From contig OZ025240.1 in NCBI GenBank assembly GCA_964019155.1, positions 46,558,354 through 46,622,353 of the forward strand: a stretch of DNA of 64,000 bases, read 5' to 3'. Of this stretch, positions 24,049 through 36,200 are shown in pieces (position 1 is the stretch's first letter; each line of letters begins with the position of its first letter). The translations under genes were made by a program, and so were the position numbers. The notes below the pieces were generated by a model. It did not search any database and had not been told where the DNA came from. It worked only from the letters and a program-made list of their open reading frames with translations. This stretch comes from Osedax fenrisi. Taxonomy: Eukaryota > Annelida > Polychaeta > Sabellida > Siboglinidae.

Positions 24049-26293
24049 GGGGAAAGTCTCAGATTACCGACCCCCTCCTATTACGACCCCCTCTCGTATC
24101 TCAGTAACTATAAGATATATAAAAAAGTATATATACATGAAATGTTAATAATTTAATAATAAATATGAATAAGTATTTTGTTTTAAATAATATTCAATTC
24201 TACAATTTTTATTTGATAAAATCAAATATTCTGTTTTTACTTTTTAATATTTGAATAATAACTTTTTTTAAATCATTGTAAATACTTTATTAATTAAAAG
24301 AAAACTTAATAATGCACATAATATTGTAGATAAATAAAATGTTTATAACTTTTATAAAAATAATTTAATTTGAATAACTATTAACCAATATATCTTAATA
24401 ATAGCAACCCATATGATTTTCCTATTACCGACCCCCTAAATTACCCTAATACCGACCCCATGTGATTTATGATACCCAATCAAAATAGATCCGTATTTTA
24501 CTTTAAAATATGTCGTAAGTTGTTTATGTATCATTGATATAGATTTAGGATTCATGATTCCAGTTGATATATACCTTGTTACCTTGTGCCGTCGAGTAGT
24601 AACCGACCCCTGGCGACGTCAATGACAGTTCCTCTCCATATCACTCTATTTCTGTCTTCTGCTAGTATCTTCATGATGTTGTCGTTGGCTATATAATTCT
24701 GCACATTGTTCAGCCACGTTATATGTGGCCTACCCCTTCGCCGTTGACCATCCATCTTTCCTAGCATCAGCTGTAGCTCCATCGAGTCCGCTCTCACCAC
24801 GTGTCCGAAGTATGATAAGGCAAGTTTGACAATTTCTGCCTCTAGCGTTCTTTTGGGTTTTATGCTGGCAATGATTTCTATATTTGTCTTCCTATCTATA
24901 TAGGTCACTCCAAGCAGGTTTCTCCAACACCACATTTCAAAAGCATCGATTTTTGCTCTTTTCTTCTTCTTTAGAGTCCAGGTTTCTGCACCGTATAGAA
25001 TAATCGGGAAAATAAGTGTCTGTACAATTTTTACTTTAGTGGCGAGTTTTAAATATCTGTCTTTAAAAATTTTCCTCAGACTCCCCATTGCTCTTTTTCC
25101 CATTGCAATTCTTCTGCGTAATTCCATATCTATTTGTCCGTCACTTGTTATCAAGGCTCCCAGGAACATAACTCTTTCAACTACTTCTATAGTTACGCCA
25201 TCAACTATTATAGAATCTAGTTCTCCTGTTGCCATCACCTTAGTTTTTTTTTGACATTTAGATATAACCCAGCTTTCTCACTCGACGATTTGACTTTTTC
25301 TATAAGTACTATAAGGTCCTCTCTATTACCGGCTATCAATGTGGTGTCATCCGCATATCTCAGGTTTGATACTTTCCTTCCACCTATACCAATGCCTTTG
25401 TCCCACTTATCTAGAGCCTCTCGCATTATCTTTTCTGCATAGATGTTAAATAGCAATGGAGATAGAATGCAACCCTGGCGTACTCCTTTACCAATCGGTA
25501 TGTCTCTCCATACTCTGTCCTTATAGTCGCTTCCTGATTTGTATACAAGTTACTAAGCATGACAATCAAATGTTCAGGTACTCCCATACCTTTGAGAGTG
25601 TTCCATAATCGTTGATGGTGTACACAATCAAATGCCTTCTTGTAGTCAATAAAACACATGAATAGTTCTCTTTGATTATCCCTATCTCTTTCCATCAGCC
25701 ATCTCATGTTTGATATGTGTTCTCTAGTTCCTCTACCTCTTCGGAACCCGGCTTGTTCGATCGGTAGTTCAGGGATAAGGAAGGCCTCTAGTCTTTTTTG
25801 TAGAACTCTCAGAAGTATTTTGCTATTTTGTATTTTGCATCCTTTTTTATCTCCTTTTTTAAATACTGATTAATACATAAATATTAAATAATAATATACA
25901 CTATTTTAATATATTTAGTATAAAGTTTGAATTTAAATTTAATATTACTATTAAAACATAAATTAAATACAAAATAAATTGCGTGAATGTTATAATTAAT
26001 TATATTTATGTATATCTACTATTTTTATTGGATATTATAATACTACAATTATTTATATCATGATTATTTTAGGGGGTCGGTAATAGGAGAAGGGGGTCGG
26101 TATTAGGTACATGTATCCGATTACTGACCACCCTATGTATTCTTGTAAATATAATTATATCAACAATTTAAAATAGTTACATTATTCATTGCCATAATAT
26201 TACCCTAATTACAAAATTTCAAATAAATATATTTAATATTGAATAAGTTATTACAAATAATCATTTAGGGGTCGGTAATCGGAGACTTTCCCC
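24049..26293. mobile_element. TIR element (GGGGAAAGTCTC ends) split by a LINE
   Basis: The left end reads GGGGAAAGTCTCAGATTACC and the right end is its inverse, ending GGAGACTTTCCCC. TA dinucleotides flank both sides (24047-24048 and 26294-26295), as expected for a TA-targeting transposon. The subterminal GACCCCCT blocks are also inverted. Removing the LINE at 24574-25861 leaves about 957 bp, the same length as the related element at 36061-37017. No transposase is encoded, so it is non-autonomous. Confidence 0.8.
24574..25861 (-). mobile_element. RTE-like LINE 3' fragment inserted in a TIR element
   Basis: Minus-strand frames 25426-25707 (DYKKAFDCVHHQRLWNTL), 25235-25456 (NLRYADDTTLIAG, the catalytic box) and 24579-25238 (YGAETWTLKKK..., then CWRNLLGVTY and RRGRPHITW) together give the RT palm, thumb and C-terminal domain. 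The frames are offset by frameshifts near 25240 and 25440-25520, so it is dead. The endonuclease is missing (5' truncation at about 25861). The DAFEMWCWRNLLG and GRP..TW blocks are typical of RTE-like endonuclease-RT families; the exact clade is not assigned. Confidence 0.85.
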
Positions 26294-26299
26294 TATAGT

Positions 26300-27140
26300 A
26301 TAAGCTATAGTTATATCCTTAGTTATCTAAAGGGCGAAGCATATATTTAACGTATTTAGTTATACTATAGTTATAATATACTGTATACAATATTACTTAT
26401 AGGTCTATAAACCTGATTTATTATACCCTGATCTGATATATCATATAGGTCACGTGTTCAATAACTTGTTCCTCACGTGATATATATCATGTGATTAATA
26501 ATAATACTGGAATCTAAATTAAACGTTATATATCTGGTTTCGATATGTAGAAAGTGGAAATAAATAAATATTAATGTACTAAGTTACGTAATTATTTAAA
26601 AAAGAATATATTTATATGTTTAAAAAAATTATTTAATATACTTTTCATCATTCATATATATTGATAATTGATTGATAATTTATTTAAGCAAATACATAGC
26701 CGAAAATATAATCGAAAGTATAAAGTATAAATATTTGCTAACGATAACATACGTTATAGAAATAAATAAAGAATAATACGAAATTAAAAAATTAAGGAAA
26801 TTAAAACGTTTTACAGTTACCGTAAAAATAAACGAAAACAATCGAAAGTAGAAATAAATCATATAGTAATTATAAACGAAAAATGATCAAAATAGAAATA
26901 AAATATAGCGTAAAAATAATCGAAAATAGAAATAAAATACATTATTTTGTAAGTGGCATCGAAATATTCAATTTCTACTTTAACTTTATATAATTCTTCA
27001 TCTTGTATCCTGTTTTAGTAATAAATTATTAGTTATATAATTTAATATTTAAATGTTAAATTTTAAATGTTAAATTTTAAATATATTATAAACAGAACAT
27101 ATTAAAAATCAAATAAACCAATACTAGAATGAAACAAACA
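26300..27140. other. AT-rich stretch with reiterated ATCGAAA/AGAAATAAA words
   Basis: At about 26690-26940 the words AATCGAAA, ATAGAAATAAA and GTAAAAATAA recur every 25-60 bp, suggesting a decayed tandem array. No gene is seen. It borders the LINE 3' repeats. Confidence 0.4.
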
Positions 27141-27144
27141 AATA

Positions 27145-27760
27145 ATGTAATACTTACCAGTAATACTTACCAAAATCTGTAATAATAGTAGGTACTTTAT
27201 TAATTTATATTTTAATTGTATAATCAATTTGAAACATATATATATATATATATATAAAAACAGAACAAGTTACAAATAAAATAAACCAATATACATATAC
27301 AAAAACAGTTAATAACAAAACATACCAATAATATTACGAAACAAAATAATATAATACTTATCACTATAATCTGAAATAATAGAAAATTATTAATATTGTA
27401 TTTTAGTAATATAATACATTTGAAACATATTTACAAAATATATATAAAACAAACATATAATACCGAACAAACAAAAGTAAAATAATACTTCACACTTTAT
27501 CTGTAATAATAATGAATTATTAATTTTATATTATAGTATATTTGAAATATAGATATAAAAAATCCGAATTTTCTATAACAAAAATAAATTTATAACAAAA
27601 TATAATACAGAACAAACAAAAATAAAATAATACTTCCCACTTTATCTGTAATAATAATGAATTATTAATTTTATATTATAATATATTTGAAATATATATA
27701 TAAAAACCTAAATTTTCTATAACAAAAACACATTAAAAAAAAACCAGAAGAGATAATGCA
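27145..27760. repeat. about 140-bp tandem repeats at the LINE 3' end
   Basis: Four diverged copies begin with ATAATACTT.CCA/CAC at about 27145, 27350, 27483 and 27627. Each continues with ATCTGTAATAATA, ATTATTAATTTTATATT and ATTTGAAA. The last two copies are most alike. They lie immediately 3' of the minus-strand LINE ORF2 and probably form part of its 3' untranslated region; that assignment is inferred from position. Confidence 0.7.
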
Positions 27761-27812
27761 ATAATTTAGATACAAAATGAAACATAAATCAATATAAAAT
27801 TATAAATTTCTG

Positions 27813-30602
27813 TTAAAAAAAAGTAGTTTGTCGAAACAGTGTTTTTTTTTTTATTTTGTATATTTTATTTTTAAAAGATGAAACAGATACAGATTTTATT
27901 ATATCATTATTTAATGAATTCCATATATTAACTGATCTATTATTAATTATATTTTTAATTGTATTATCATAATTATGTATTACATTTAATTTTTTACAAT
28001 TACCTCTAGTTCTACAATTATTCGAAATGTTAAGAATATCAGATATATTTATATCTGTATAATTATTTGAAATTTTAAAAATTGTAGTTAGATCTATTTT
28101 TAACCTTCTAAGTTCAAGTGATCCTAATTTAAAATATACCAATCTCTCTATATATGATTTATAATTAATATTTGATGAATTTGTATATCCTACGCATCTT
28201 GTAATTAATCGTCTAGTAAATAATCTTTGCACTCTTTCAATTTGGTCTATGAGACTACGAAATTTACTAACCTTTGAAAAAGGTGACCAAATTATGGATG
28301 CATATTCTAAAATTGGTCTGCAATAAATTTTATATGCATTTAATAATGCTCTAGGGGATTTTGTAGTAATGCATCTAAAAATTGAATTCAAAGAAAAATA
28401 AGCTTTTTTACAAATATAATCAATATGTTTATTAAATAAAAGGTTATTTTCAAATATTATTCCTAAATCTTTATAAAAAGTAACGTTTTCTAATTGAATA
28501 TTATTTATAAAATATTTTGATGGAGTAACCTTCCCTAAAGTCATAACTGCACATTTTGATAATGAAATATTTAATTGCCATTTATTTACCCATTGTGAAA
28601 ATAAATTTAAATTATTTTGTAAAAGAAATCTTTCACTCTCAGATGCGTATGAAAAATATATTTTTGTATCATCGGCAAATAAATCAATATGAATTTTTGA
28701 AGAGAATATACTAGGAAGATCATTAATATATAATAAAAATAAAATTGGACCTAAAACCGATCCTTGTGGTACTCCAGATTTTACAATAGAACTATTTGAA
28801 AAAGAATTTTCAACCCGTGTAATTTGAGATCTATTCGATAACAAATTATAAAACCATTTTATTATTTTATTAGATATACCGTATGATTTTAATTTAAATA
28901 GTAGTTTTTCATGAGAAACAATATCAAAAGCTTTTGCAAAATCAATATATATTATATCTACACATTTTTTATTATTCAATTCATTATACCAAAATTTTAA
29001 ACATTTTGTTAATTGTAATTCTGTGGATTTTCCACTTATAAAACCATATTGATATTTTGTTAATAAATTATTAGATTTTAAATAAAAAATTAATTGTTTA
29101 GAAATAATACGTTCTAATACTCTACACATTACACATGTTATTGAAATAGGCCTATAGTTATTTGAATTTGATGGTTCACCCTTTTTAAAAATTGGTGTGA
29201 TTATAGATTTTTTCCAAATTTTCGGTATATTACCCGATAATAAAGATGAATTAAAAATAATATATAAAGGCCTACATAATTCATTAGATAATAATTTTAA
29301 CATAGAAGATGGTATCCCATCAGTTCCGAAAGTATGTGTAATTTTTAATCTATTTAAAAATATTTTAATTATTTCAAGATTTAAATCAATATTATCAAAT
29401 TTTTGTTTAGTTAAATTATAAAATTCGGGTAAATTTCCATTATCATTTTGTTGAATTGAACTAAAATATGAATTTAACGTATTTGCTTTGTCGAGATCTG
29501 AAAATAAAATATTATTATTTGATATATCAATTAGAGGAGATACTCCAGATTTTAAATTTTGTCTTTTTTTCATAAATTTATAAAACTTTAATTTATTTTT
29601 TGAATTAATTGCATTAATCTCTCTCTTAAAATTTAAAGATTCTAATTCCTTGGATAATTTTTTTTTTGCTTCTATCCAATTATATTTATATTGTAAATTA
29701 GTTTTAGATTTTCGAAATAATTGTTTTACTTGCTTCTTCAATTTCAATATATTCTTCGGAAGTACCTGTTTTATTGTATTATTTATATTAGGAATATGTG
29801 ATATAAATAATTTATTTAGAACATTATTAAAATATTCTACTTTTTGATCGATATTATAATAATTTGAATTTAGATATTCCCAATTAAATCTAGAAAGATG
29901 ATATTTAATCAATTTTATATTAGCATTATTGAAATAAAAATTGTTTGATTTTAAAATCTGTTTACATGGGTATTTTTCAATATTTACATTAAATGAAACA
30001 GAATAGTGGTCACTTATATTTTTGTATAATCCGAAATAGTCTCCAATATTTATATTAGATAGTAATTGTTTTTCATTAGTAAAAAGTAAATCAATTATAT
30101 TATTATTACGAGTTGGCTTATTTATTAATTGTGAAAATGAATTTTTAATAATCGAATCGAAAAGTAATGCATAACTTTTTGGGTAACTAGGAAATGTATA
30201 ATCTTTCCAATTAAAATTTGGTAAATTAAAATCTCCTATAATTATAGATGAATTATAATTTTGTTGGGTTATATCAAATAATTTACATATCTGTTCATGA
30301 GATACTTCATTACAATTTGGGGGTCTATAAACACATATAATATTAAATGGAATTTTTGAATTAATTTTTAAATGTATATATTGAACATCTATGTGTGAAA
30401 TAAAATTTCTTACAGGACATAAACTAGATTTACAAAATATCGCAACACCTCCTCTATGAATTAATTTATCGTATCTAAATAGTGTATAATTTTTTCCACC
30501 GATTAAATATAGAGAATCTCTATCATCTACCGTTAAGAATGTTTCAACTAAACATATAATGTCATATTTATTAGATGAAAGTAAAAATTCCAAAAAATTC
30601 AT
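27813..30602 (-). CDS. LINE ORF2: AP-endonuclease and reverse transcriptase
   Basis: A 929-codon open frame. The N-terminal apurinic endonuclease shows IICLVETFL (catalytic Glu), GGVAIFCK, IIGDFNLPNFNW and ISDHYSV. The reverse transcriptase follows with NNYRPIS, QYGFISGKST, IDFAKAFDIVSHEKL, SGVPQGSVLGP and the catalytic FADD box (Phe at about residue 642). Then come the thumb and a typical C-terminal tail. The first Met, used as start here, lies inside the endonuclease: the same frame continues upstream through NIYYANARSIRNK, the usual beginning of this domain, to the ORF1 stop at 30686-30684 without another Met. Translation may therefore begin by reinitiation or by stop readthrough. The protein would nick target DNA and prime cDNA synthesis. 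CR1/L2 placement rests on motif style. Confidence 0.9.
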   Translation of the reverse strand: MNFLEFLLSSNKYDIICLVETFLTVDDRDSLYLIGGKNYTLFRYDKLIHRGGVAIFCKSSLCPVRNFISHIDVQYIHLKINSKIPFNIICVYRPPNCNEVSHEQICKLFDITQQNYNSSIIIGDFNLPNFNWKDYTFPSYPKSYALLFDSIIKNSFSQLINKPTRNNNIIDLLFTNEKQLLSNINIGDYFGLYKNISDHYSVSFNVNIEKYPCKQILKSNNFYFNNANIKLIKYHLSRFNWEYLNSNYYNIDQKVEYFNNVLNKLFISHIPNINNTIKQVLPKNILKLKKQVKQLFRKSKTNLQYKYNWIEAKKKLSKELESLNFKREINAINSKNKLKFYKFMKKRQNLKSGVSPLIDISNNNILFSDLDKANTLNSYFSSIQQNDNGNLPEFYNLTKQKFDNIDLNLEIIKIFLNRLKITHTFGTDGIPSSMLKLLSNELCRPLYIIFNSSLLSGNIPKIWKKSIITPIFKKGEPSNSNNYRPISITCVMCRVLERIISKQLIFYLKSNNLLTKYQYGFISGKSTELQLTKCLKFWYNELNNKKCVDIIYIDFAKAFDIVSHEKLLFKLKSYGISNKIIKWFYNLLSNRSQITRVENSFSNSSIVKSGVPQGSVLGPILFLLYINDLPSIFSSKIHIDLFADDTKIYFSYASESERFLLQNNLNLFSQWVNKWQLNISLSKCAVMTLGKVTPSKYFINNIQLENVTFYKDLGIIFENNLLFNKHIDYICKKAYFSLNSIFRCITTKSPRALLNAYKIYCRPILEYASIIWSPFSKVSKFRSLIDQIERVQRLFTRRLITRCVGYTNSSNINYKSYIERLVYFKLGSLELRRLKIDLTTIFKISNNYTDINISDILNISNNCRTRGNCKKLNVIHNYDNTIKNIINNRSVNIWNSLNNDIIKSVSVSSFKNKIYKIKKKTLFRQTTFF

Positions 30603-30683
30603 TTTATTTCTAATACTACGAGCATTAGCGTAATATATATTTAAATTGTTATTTTTAATATTTTCATCTTTATTGCCGGTTAG

Positions 30684-31667
30684 TCATCTAGAACCTGTAT
30701 TTTTATTTTTATTTTTATTAATAATGGATTTTTTATAAGTAATATATGACAATTTCCATACACTAAACTTATCTTCACCAATTGACATATTCCAGTCAAT
30801 TTTATTATTTATAATATATCTTAGTTCATAGGAACTACTTCTAGAATTATAAATACATTTGATAATTTTTTCACTTTTAATTAATTTATTGTTAACTACA
30901 TGGTATAATATCTGATGTCGTTCTAGTGATATTTCATCTAGAGATGTTCTAATGAATGAATTTTGTAGATCTCGTAATTTACATAATCGGTTAACATTTG
31001 ATAAAATAATTTTTTTTGAGACCACATTATCTAAAATTAATTTTAATTTATTAAATGATAATTGAACTATTGATAATACACATGATTTATTAATATCTAC
31101 TGTTTTACAAATAATATTTACTAAGTATTTAAAGAAATTAGTTTTATTATTATTAGGAATATTTATATTGTGAATAATTATTTCATTATTGCTATCTATA
31201 TTATTTTTAATAATATTTACTGATTTTACAAAATTGTCAGTAAAGGTATCAGAATTGGTTACAGTAGAGGTTACATTAGCGGTTACATTAGCGTATGATT
31301 TTTTAACAACAATCATATCACTTATTTCAGTGATTTTTGATAGTAACATATTTAATTTTGTTTCTGTGCTATTTATTAAAGTATTAATATTACTATTATC
31401 AATAATAGTAGACTATGGTAATGAGTTATTTAAACTAGGTTGATTTATTGGTGTATTATCATTATTATTATTTATACATGTATTACATTTAAATGTAAAA
31501 TTTGGTGATCTAAATAACTGAATAGCATATTTTGGTGGTGATTTATTAGACCAATTTGTTTTCATTATTTTTGCTTTATATAAGCATTTATAATGGTATT
31601 TATTACCACATAAACATGATATATAATGTTCGTTATTAATTTCTAAATTACATGTAATACAATCCAT
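30684..31667 (-). pseudogene. LINE ORF1 with PHD-like zinc finger, one amber stop
   Basis: A 328-codon frame (last codon the stop) interrupted by a single TAG at 31415-31413, after residue 84. The N-terminus holds a C-x2-C ... C-x-C-x4-H-x2-C ... C-x2-C arrangement (CITC, CLCG, HYKC, CNTC), like the PHD-type fingers of CR1/L2 ORF1 proteins. Past the amber codon the frame continues without shift into an Asn/Ser-rich region and a C-terminal part (from about residue 150) ending NKNKNKNTGSR. The terminal stop is UGA followed by CUA, in the same frame as ORF2. The product would be an RNA-binding partner of ORF2; here it is truncated unless the amber is suppressed. Confidence 0.75.
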
Positions 31668-31769
31668 TTTTAATGTAATAAATATATTACAATTATATAG
31701 TTTTAGAAATTATATATATTTTTAACAAACTGTTTCCCTATGATTTTAAATTGAACAATTGCCGAATTC

Positions 31770-32401
31770 GATTTTTCTTGTTTACTAAATAAATTAGCGT
31801 TGCGATGTTTCAATTTTCTTATTTTCGAAATCGATGTTAAAACATTATCCTATAATGTAATGACTACCTAAATATCGAATGTAATTCCGTATAATATAGA
31901 GAACAAGTTATCCGAATGTATGTCGAAATTAATTAGTTTTAAAGAAATTTAATTTTTTTTTAATTTGTAGAAATAACGCGTTAAATTTATGCGACTTTTA
32001 ATTTGGTTGCTATGCGTTGCAACTTGATTGATATTATATATTATATTATTTAACTATATGTATAATATATGTATTATTTTAATACAGGTTTCAATAAGTT
32101 GTAGGAATAGTAATATGATTGAATATACTTCTAAATAAATAACTATATTTAGTATACTTAGTATATATAATATATTTACAAATAGCTATGTTTTTATATT
32201 ATTTTATATTGTTAGGGATTTTATTATTAATTAATATGTATAATATTTGATCTATGTTGTTTAAATTCATTTATTAATTATAATCTAATAACATATTAGT
32301 AATGACTTATTTCTAATAAGTCATATTATATTACTATCTACATAGTGTATGTATCGTTACTTATTTAATACCCCACGGGGTCTATATATTATATCCATGG
32401 A

Positions 32402-32440
<39 letters not shown>

Positions 32441-32786
32441 GGATAAGGATAAGGATAATTTACTATTGCAAACAAATTTGATTTTTAACAATAAATGGCT
32501 AAACAAAATAGTCAAATTGACTTTCGAGGTGTTTGGCCAGAGTAAATAATAATGCAATTAAATATTATACATTCAAACATGCGTATATATATATATATAT
32601 ATTTAGATAATATCTATATTTAATAATACTATCATACATGTGAAGGTCTCTAAAGGGTTAATACTAATTTAGAGTGTGCTAAGTGAATCATGTTAGGTAA
32701 TGGAAATCGATAACCGATTAAGAAAATGTATTATTGTGTATTCATTATTAATGTACCAACCGCATTGTTATGATTAACCCACTATA

Positions 32787-32865
<79 letters not shown>

Positions 32866-33077
32866 CTATAGTATTATTAGTATATATATATTATACTATT
32901 ATTATAGCACACAATATATTCATACTATTAACAAATGAATTGTAGCACCTATCATTATTAAATACCCTATATTAATTATAATTACGAGATTAACACACCT
33001 GGTAATACACATAATAGGTTAGAACATACTATTACATAATATTACATAACCCACTTAACTTATCGATTACGCAACAG
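31770..33077. other. AT-rich stretch upstream of the MyTH4-FERM exons
   Basis: No open frame with a domain. A (TA)n tract is at about 32404-32436 and a longer one at 32787-32851. The last 80 bp carry a plausible branch point (CTTAACT near 33055) and end in the acceptor at 33076-33077. Confidence 0.5.
32787..32851. repeat. (TA)n microsatellite
   Basis: About 65 bp of TA dinucleotide flanked by partly palindromic ACTATAGTATATATA sequences. Confidence 0.9.
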
Positions 33078-33255
33078 ACATGAAAGCTACAAGTACAATA
33101 GTAATACACGAAGATAATGTATTTAATCAAGAAGATGACTCACTATCTATAAAAAGGTACGATTATCTAATAACGCACACCCAAGCATATATGTTATGAG
33201 TTATATTATATTTCTATAAATAATGTGAAATGGATTATATTTATATAAATATATA

Positions 33256-33299
<44 letters not shown>

Positions 33300-36200
33300 G
33301 TTATTAAGTTATTATATATATATATATATAATACATATTATACACGTAAACTATATGCATACAATCACTCATTATATACTAGTATTGCATAACTTCTATC
33401 GCTGTTATCGATGACGCATACATCACACACGCACACACGCACACACACACACACGGCCTACAGTATCGGCTTCGAAGCGAAGAGAAAACGTTGCCGCGAC
33501 CACGTAGCCGACGAAGAAGAAGAAGAAGCCGCCGTAGAAGATGAAATGGAAACCGACTACTCGAAAGTAAGTGGACCGCCCTTACGTCATCGTAGGGACA
33601 CATCATTACGTAACGATCGATAGAGAGAGAGAGCGCGCGCGAGCGATAATTGCGCAAGTCTAATTAGAGAAACGAAGCGACGCCGGTTCCCATTGGTCGG
33701 CTATTTATAGAACGCTTTAGGTCCCCCCATCACTCAGCCGCTAATTGAGCAGACCATATAGATAATTCCGCGCTACGTCGTCCCCGGACTTCTTTGCCGG
33801 GCGTAATGGCTTCTAAAATAATCGCACGCCGAGATAGCGCCGCTCGCCGTGAAATAGTAACGTGCAATCTATAATACTAAACGTGTATATATGTATAGGG
33901 GTTTATAATAGTACACACTCACATACATACCTAAATATATATTAGTACTTATATTCAAATTTACATATTGTATACCTATAGGTCACCGACCATGGTCGAA
34001 CAATTAGATAGCTATGTATATACATTATAAAATATTTATAATAATTAATAAATTATATTTTTCAAAATGAAGTATTTCCTTTTTAATGTAACGTACCTGT
34101 ATTAATGGCTATAGCCATATATGTATAATAATGCATTACACTTACTTTTACCGGAGAGCGTATCTATGAATACTTTAGATTTATATTACTATTATATACA
34201 TATAATAATGCATTAATACAACATCTATTATAAATAATAATGTTAATTTATTAATTTTAATATATATTTTGTAAATTTAAAACAAATTAAATACACGCGC
34301 ACAATATGCCGCACATGTTGCATACATGCATGCATACGTACACATGCATATACACATTACATAACATATATGTGTAGTCTATAGAGAACCTAACATTAAG
34401 TACAGTTATTGTGAAAGTAAGCTTTCACTTTATTGGCGTAATATACAAATAATATTAGATGATTTAAACATTTAAATTGACTTATACTTCAATATATATT
34501 GGCATATTTGCCAATGTTTCAATCTCGGATAATGTTTAATAATTATAAATTATATTCATTATACACTTTAACCCGATACATATATCATTAACAATACTAT
34601 TATAAATGTATGTATACTATAGGTATTTATATATATATGCACTCTTTAAAGTATACATTATTTAAGGTATATACTTTCTTACAAGATATTTAAAAACTTA
34701 TTTCACAATATTTAATTGAAAATTAAATATTTATTTATGGTAGATAACTTATCTAAGATAAGTCATATATACATGTAAATATTTATTAAAATATTGTATA
34801 AAATAAAATAATGTTGTATCAAAACATATTTGTTTATGCATACATTTATTTTAAGTTAAAATTGTAGTTTATATTTAAATGTATTATATGTTGTTCTATA
34901 GTTTCGTTCGTAGACATGTTAATATCATAGTAAATAGTATATAGAGTTATTACAGTACAATATGGGGCAAAGACCGATATCAGTAGTTATATCTACGATT
35001 ACGTCATTAATATATTGATTAATAATAGAATGTTTTATGGCGTAATATTACATAACATCGATAGCTAGATGTATTGTGTCCCGGGGAAACGAACATAACA
35101 ATGGCTGTATTGTGTGGGTATCATTGACCAGTGGTCATCGTATACGCGGGTTGGCCATCGTCTGTACGTAATCTAATATTAAGGATATCCGTCGTGGAGT
35201 TATAGAGATATATCATACATATACTATGATGTATCAATATAATGATACAATGATAACTACCCGTGTGGCTCAGTTGGCTAAGGCGTCAGGCACACAATCA
35301 GTAGGACGCGGGTTCAAGCCTCATCCGAACCATTATAATGGGACTTAACATATTACTTAGAAGTGATTTATATAATTGTGTATACATAAATGATCGACTC
35401 TCATTAAAACCATGAATACCTTAACATGAGAGCGGTTTCGAAGGGACATTAGAGCCATATATGGTTATAAGTGAAAACTTCATCTAAGTCTCCCTGGATG
35501 GGATGAAAGGACTCCACCAAATAATAATAACATAAAAATAATACAACGTATAGTAACAAAACGATGACACCATCATTATTAATACTTACGTAATATACGC
35601 GAAAACTGATAATGAATTGCATAATGTACGCATATTAAACTGTACATCTGTTAAACTTGAGATTCATCACATAATATATCATATATAACTGAAATTAAAA
35701 TGTAAAATTATTTCATAACATTTTAAAATTAATATTAACCATCATCAATGATTTAATTTTCTAATTTTGTGTTATTGCAATCATATATAAATTAAGAATC
35801 ACATTTTGTATTTCCCATGGGAAATTGCAATTTAGCGTATTTATTAGATAATTTAATCAAACATTTTTCCGCATTTCCATTTGCTCATTATATTTTCAAC
35901 GTTTTTTAAAATGTCAATACAATTCAGATTTAGTATTTACATTTACATTTACAAACAAAATAAGTATGTTATAGTTGTGATTATAATCTACTATAGTTTA
36001 AATAATTATGATAAATTTATATTAATATTTTTAAAAGTGTTTATATAATGAAAATTATTAGAGGAAATTCTCCGATTACCGACCCGTAAATGATTATTTG
36101 TAATAAATTATTCAATATTAAATATATTTAATTGAAATTTTGCAGTTAGGGTAATATTATGGCAATGAATAATGTGGCTATTTTAAATATTTGATATAAT

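Larger units (their letters stand above)
27145..31760 (-). mobile_element. nearly intact CR1/L2-like LINE
   Basis: The order on the minus strand is ORF1 with a PHD-like zinc finger (31667-30684), ORF2 with endonuclease and reverse transcriptase (30683-27813), then tandemly repeated AT-rich sequence. The ORF2 frame is completely open. Only one internal stop in ORF1 (31415-31413) is an obvious defect, so the copy is young compared with every other LINE here. Base composition is very AT-rich even in coding parts. The exact 5' end, somewhere right of 31670, and the exact 3' terminus could not be fixed. Confidence 0.85.

Noticed and set aside
25039..25442. Plus-strand frames opposite the LINE at 24574-25861
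   Set aside because: They are shadows of the reverse-transcriptase frames on the minus strand. The same holds for 29197-29847, 31189-31443, 55718-55912 and 56162-56960.
1..33000. Myosin motor exons upstream
   Set aside because: I looked for P-loop (GESGAGKT), switch and relay-type motifs in the open frames and found none; short exons could still be missed by eye.
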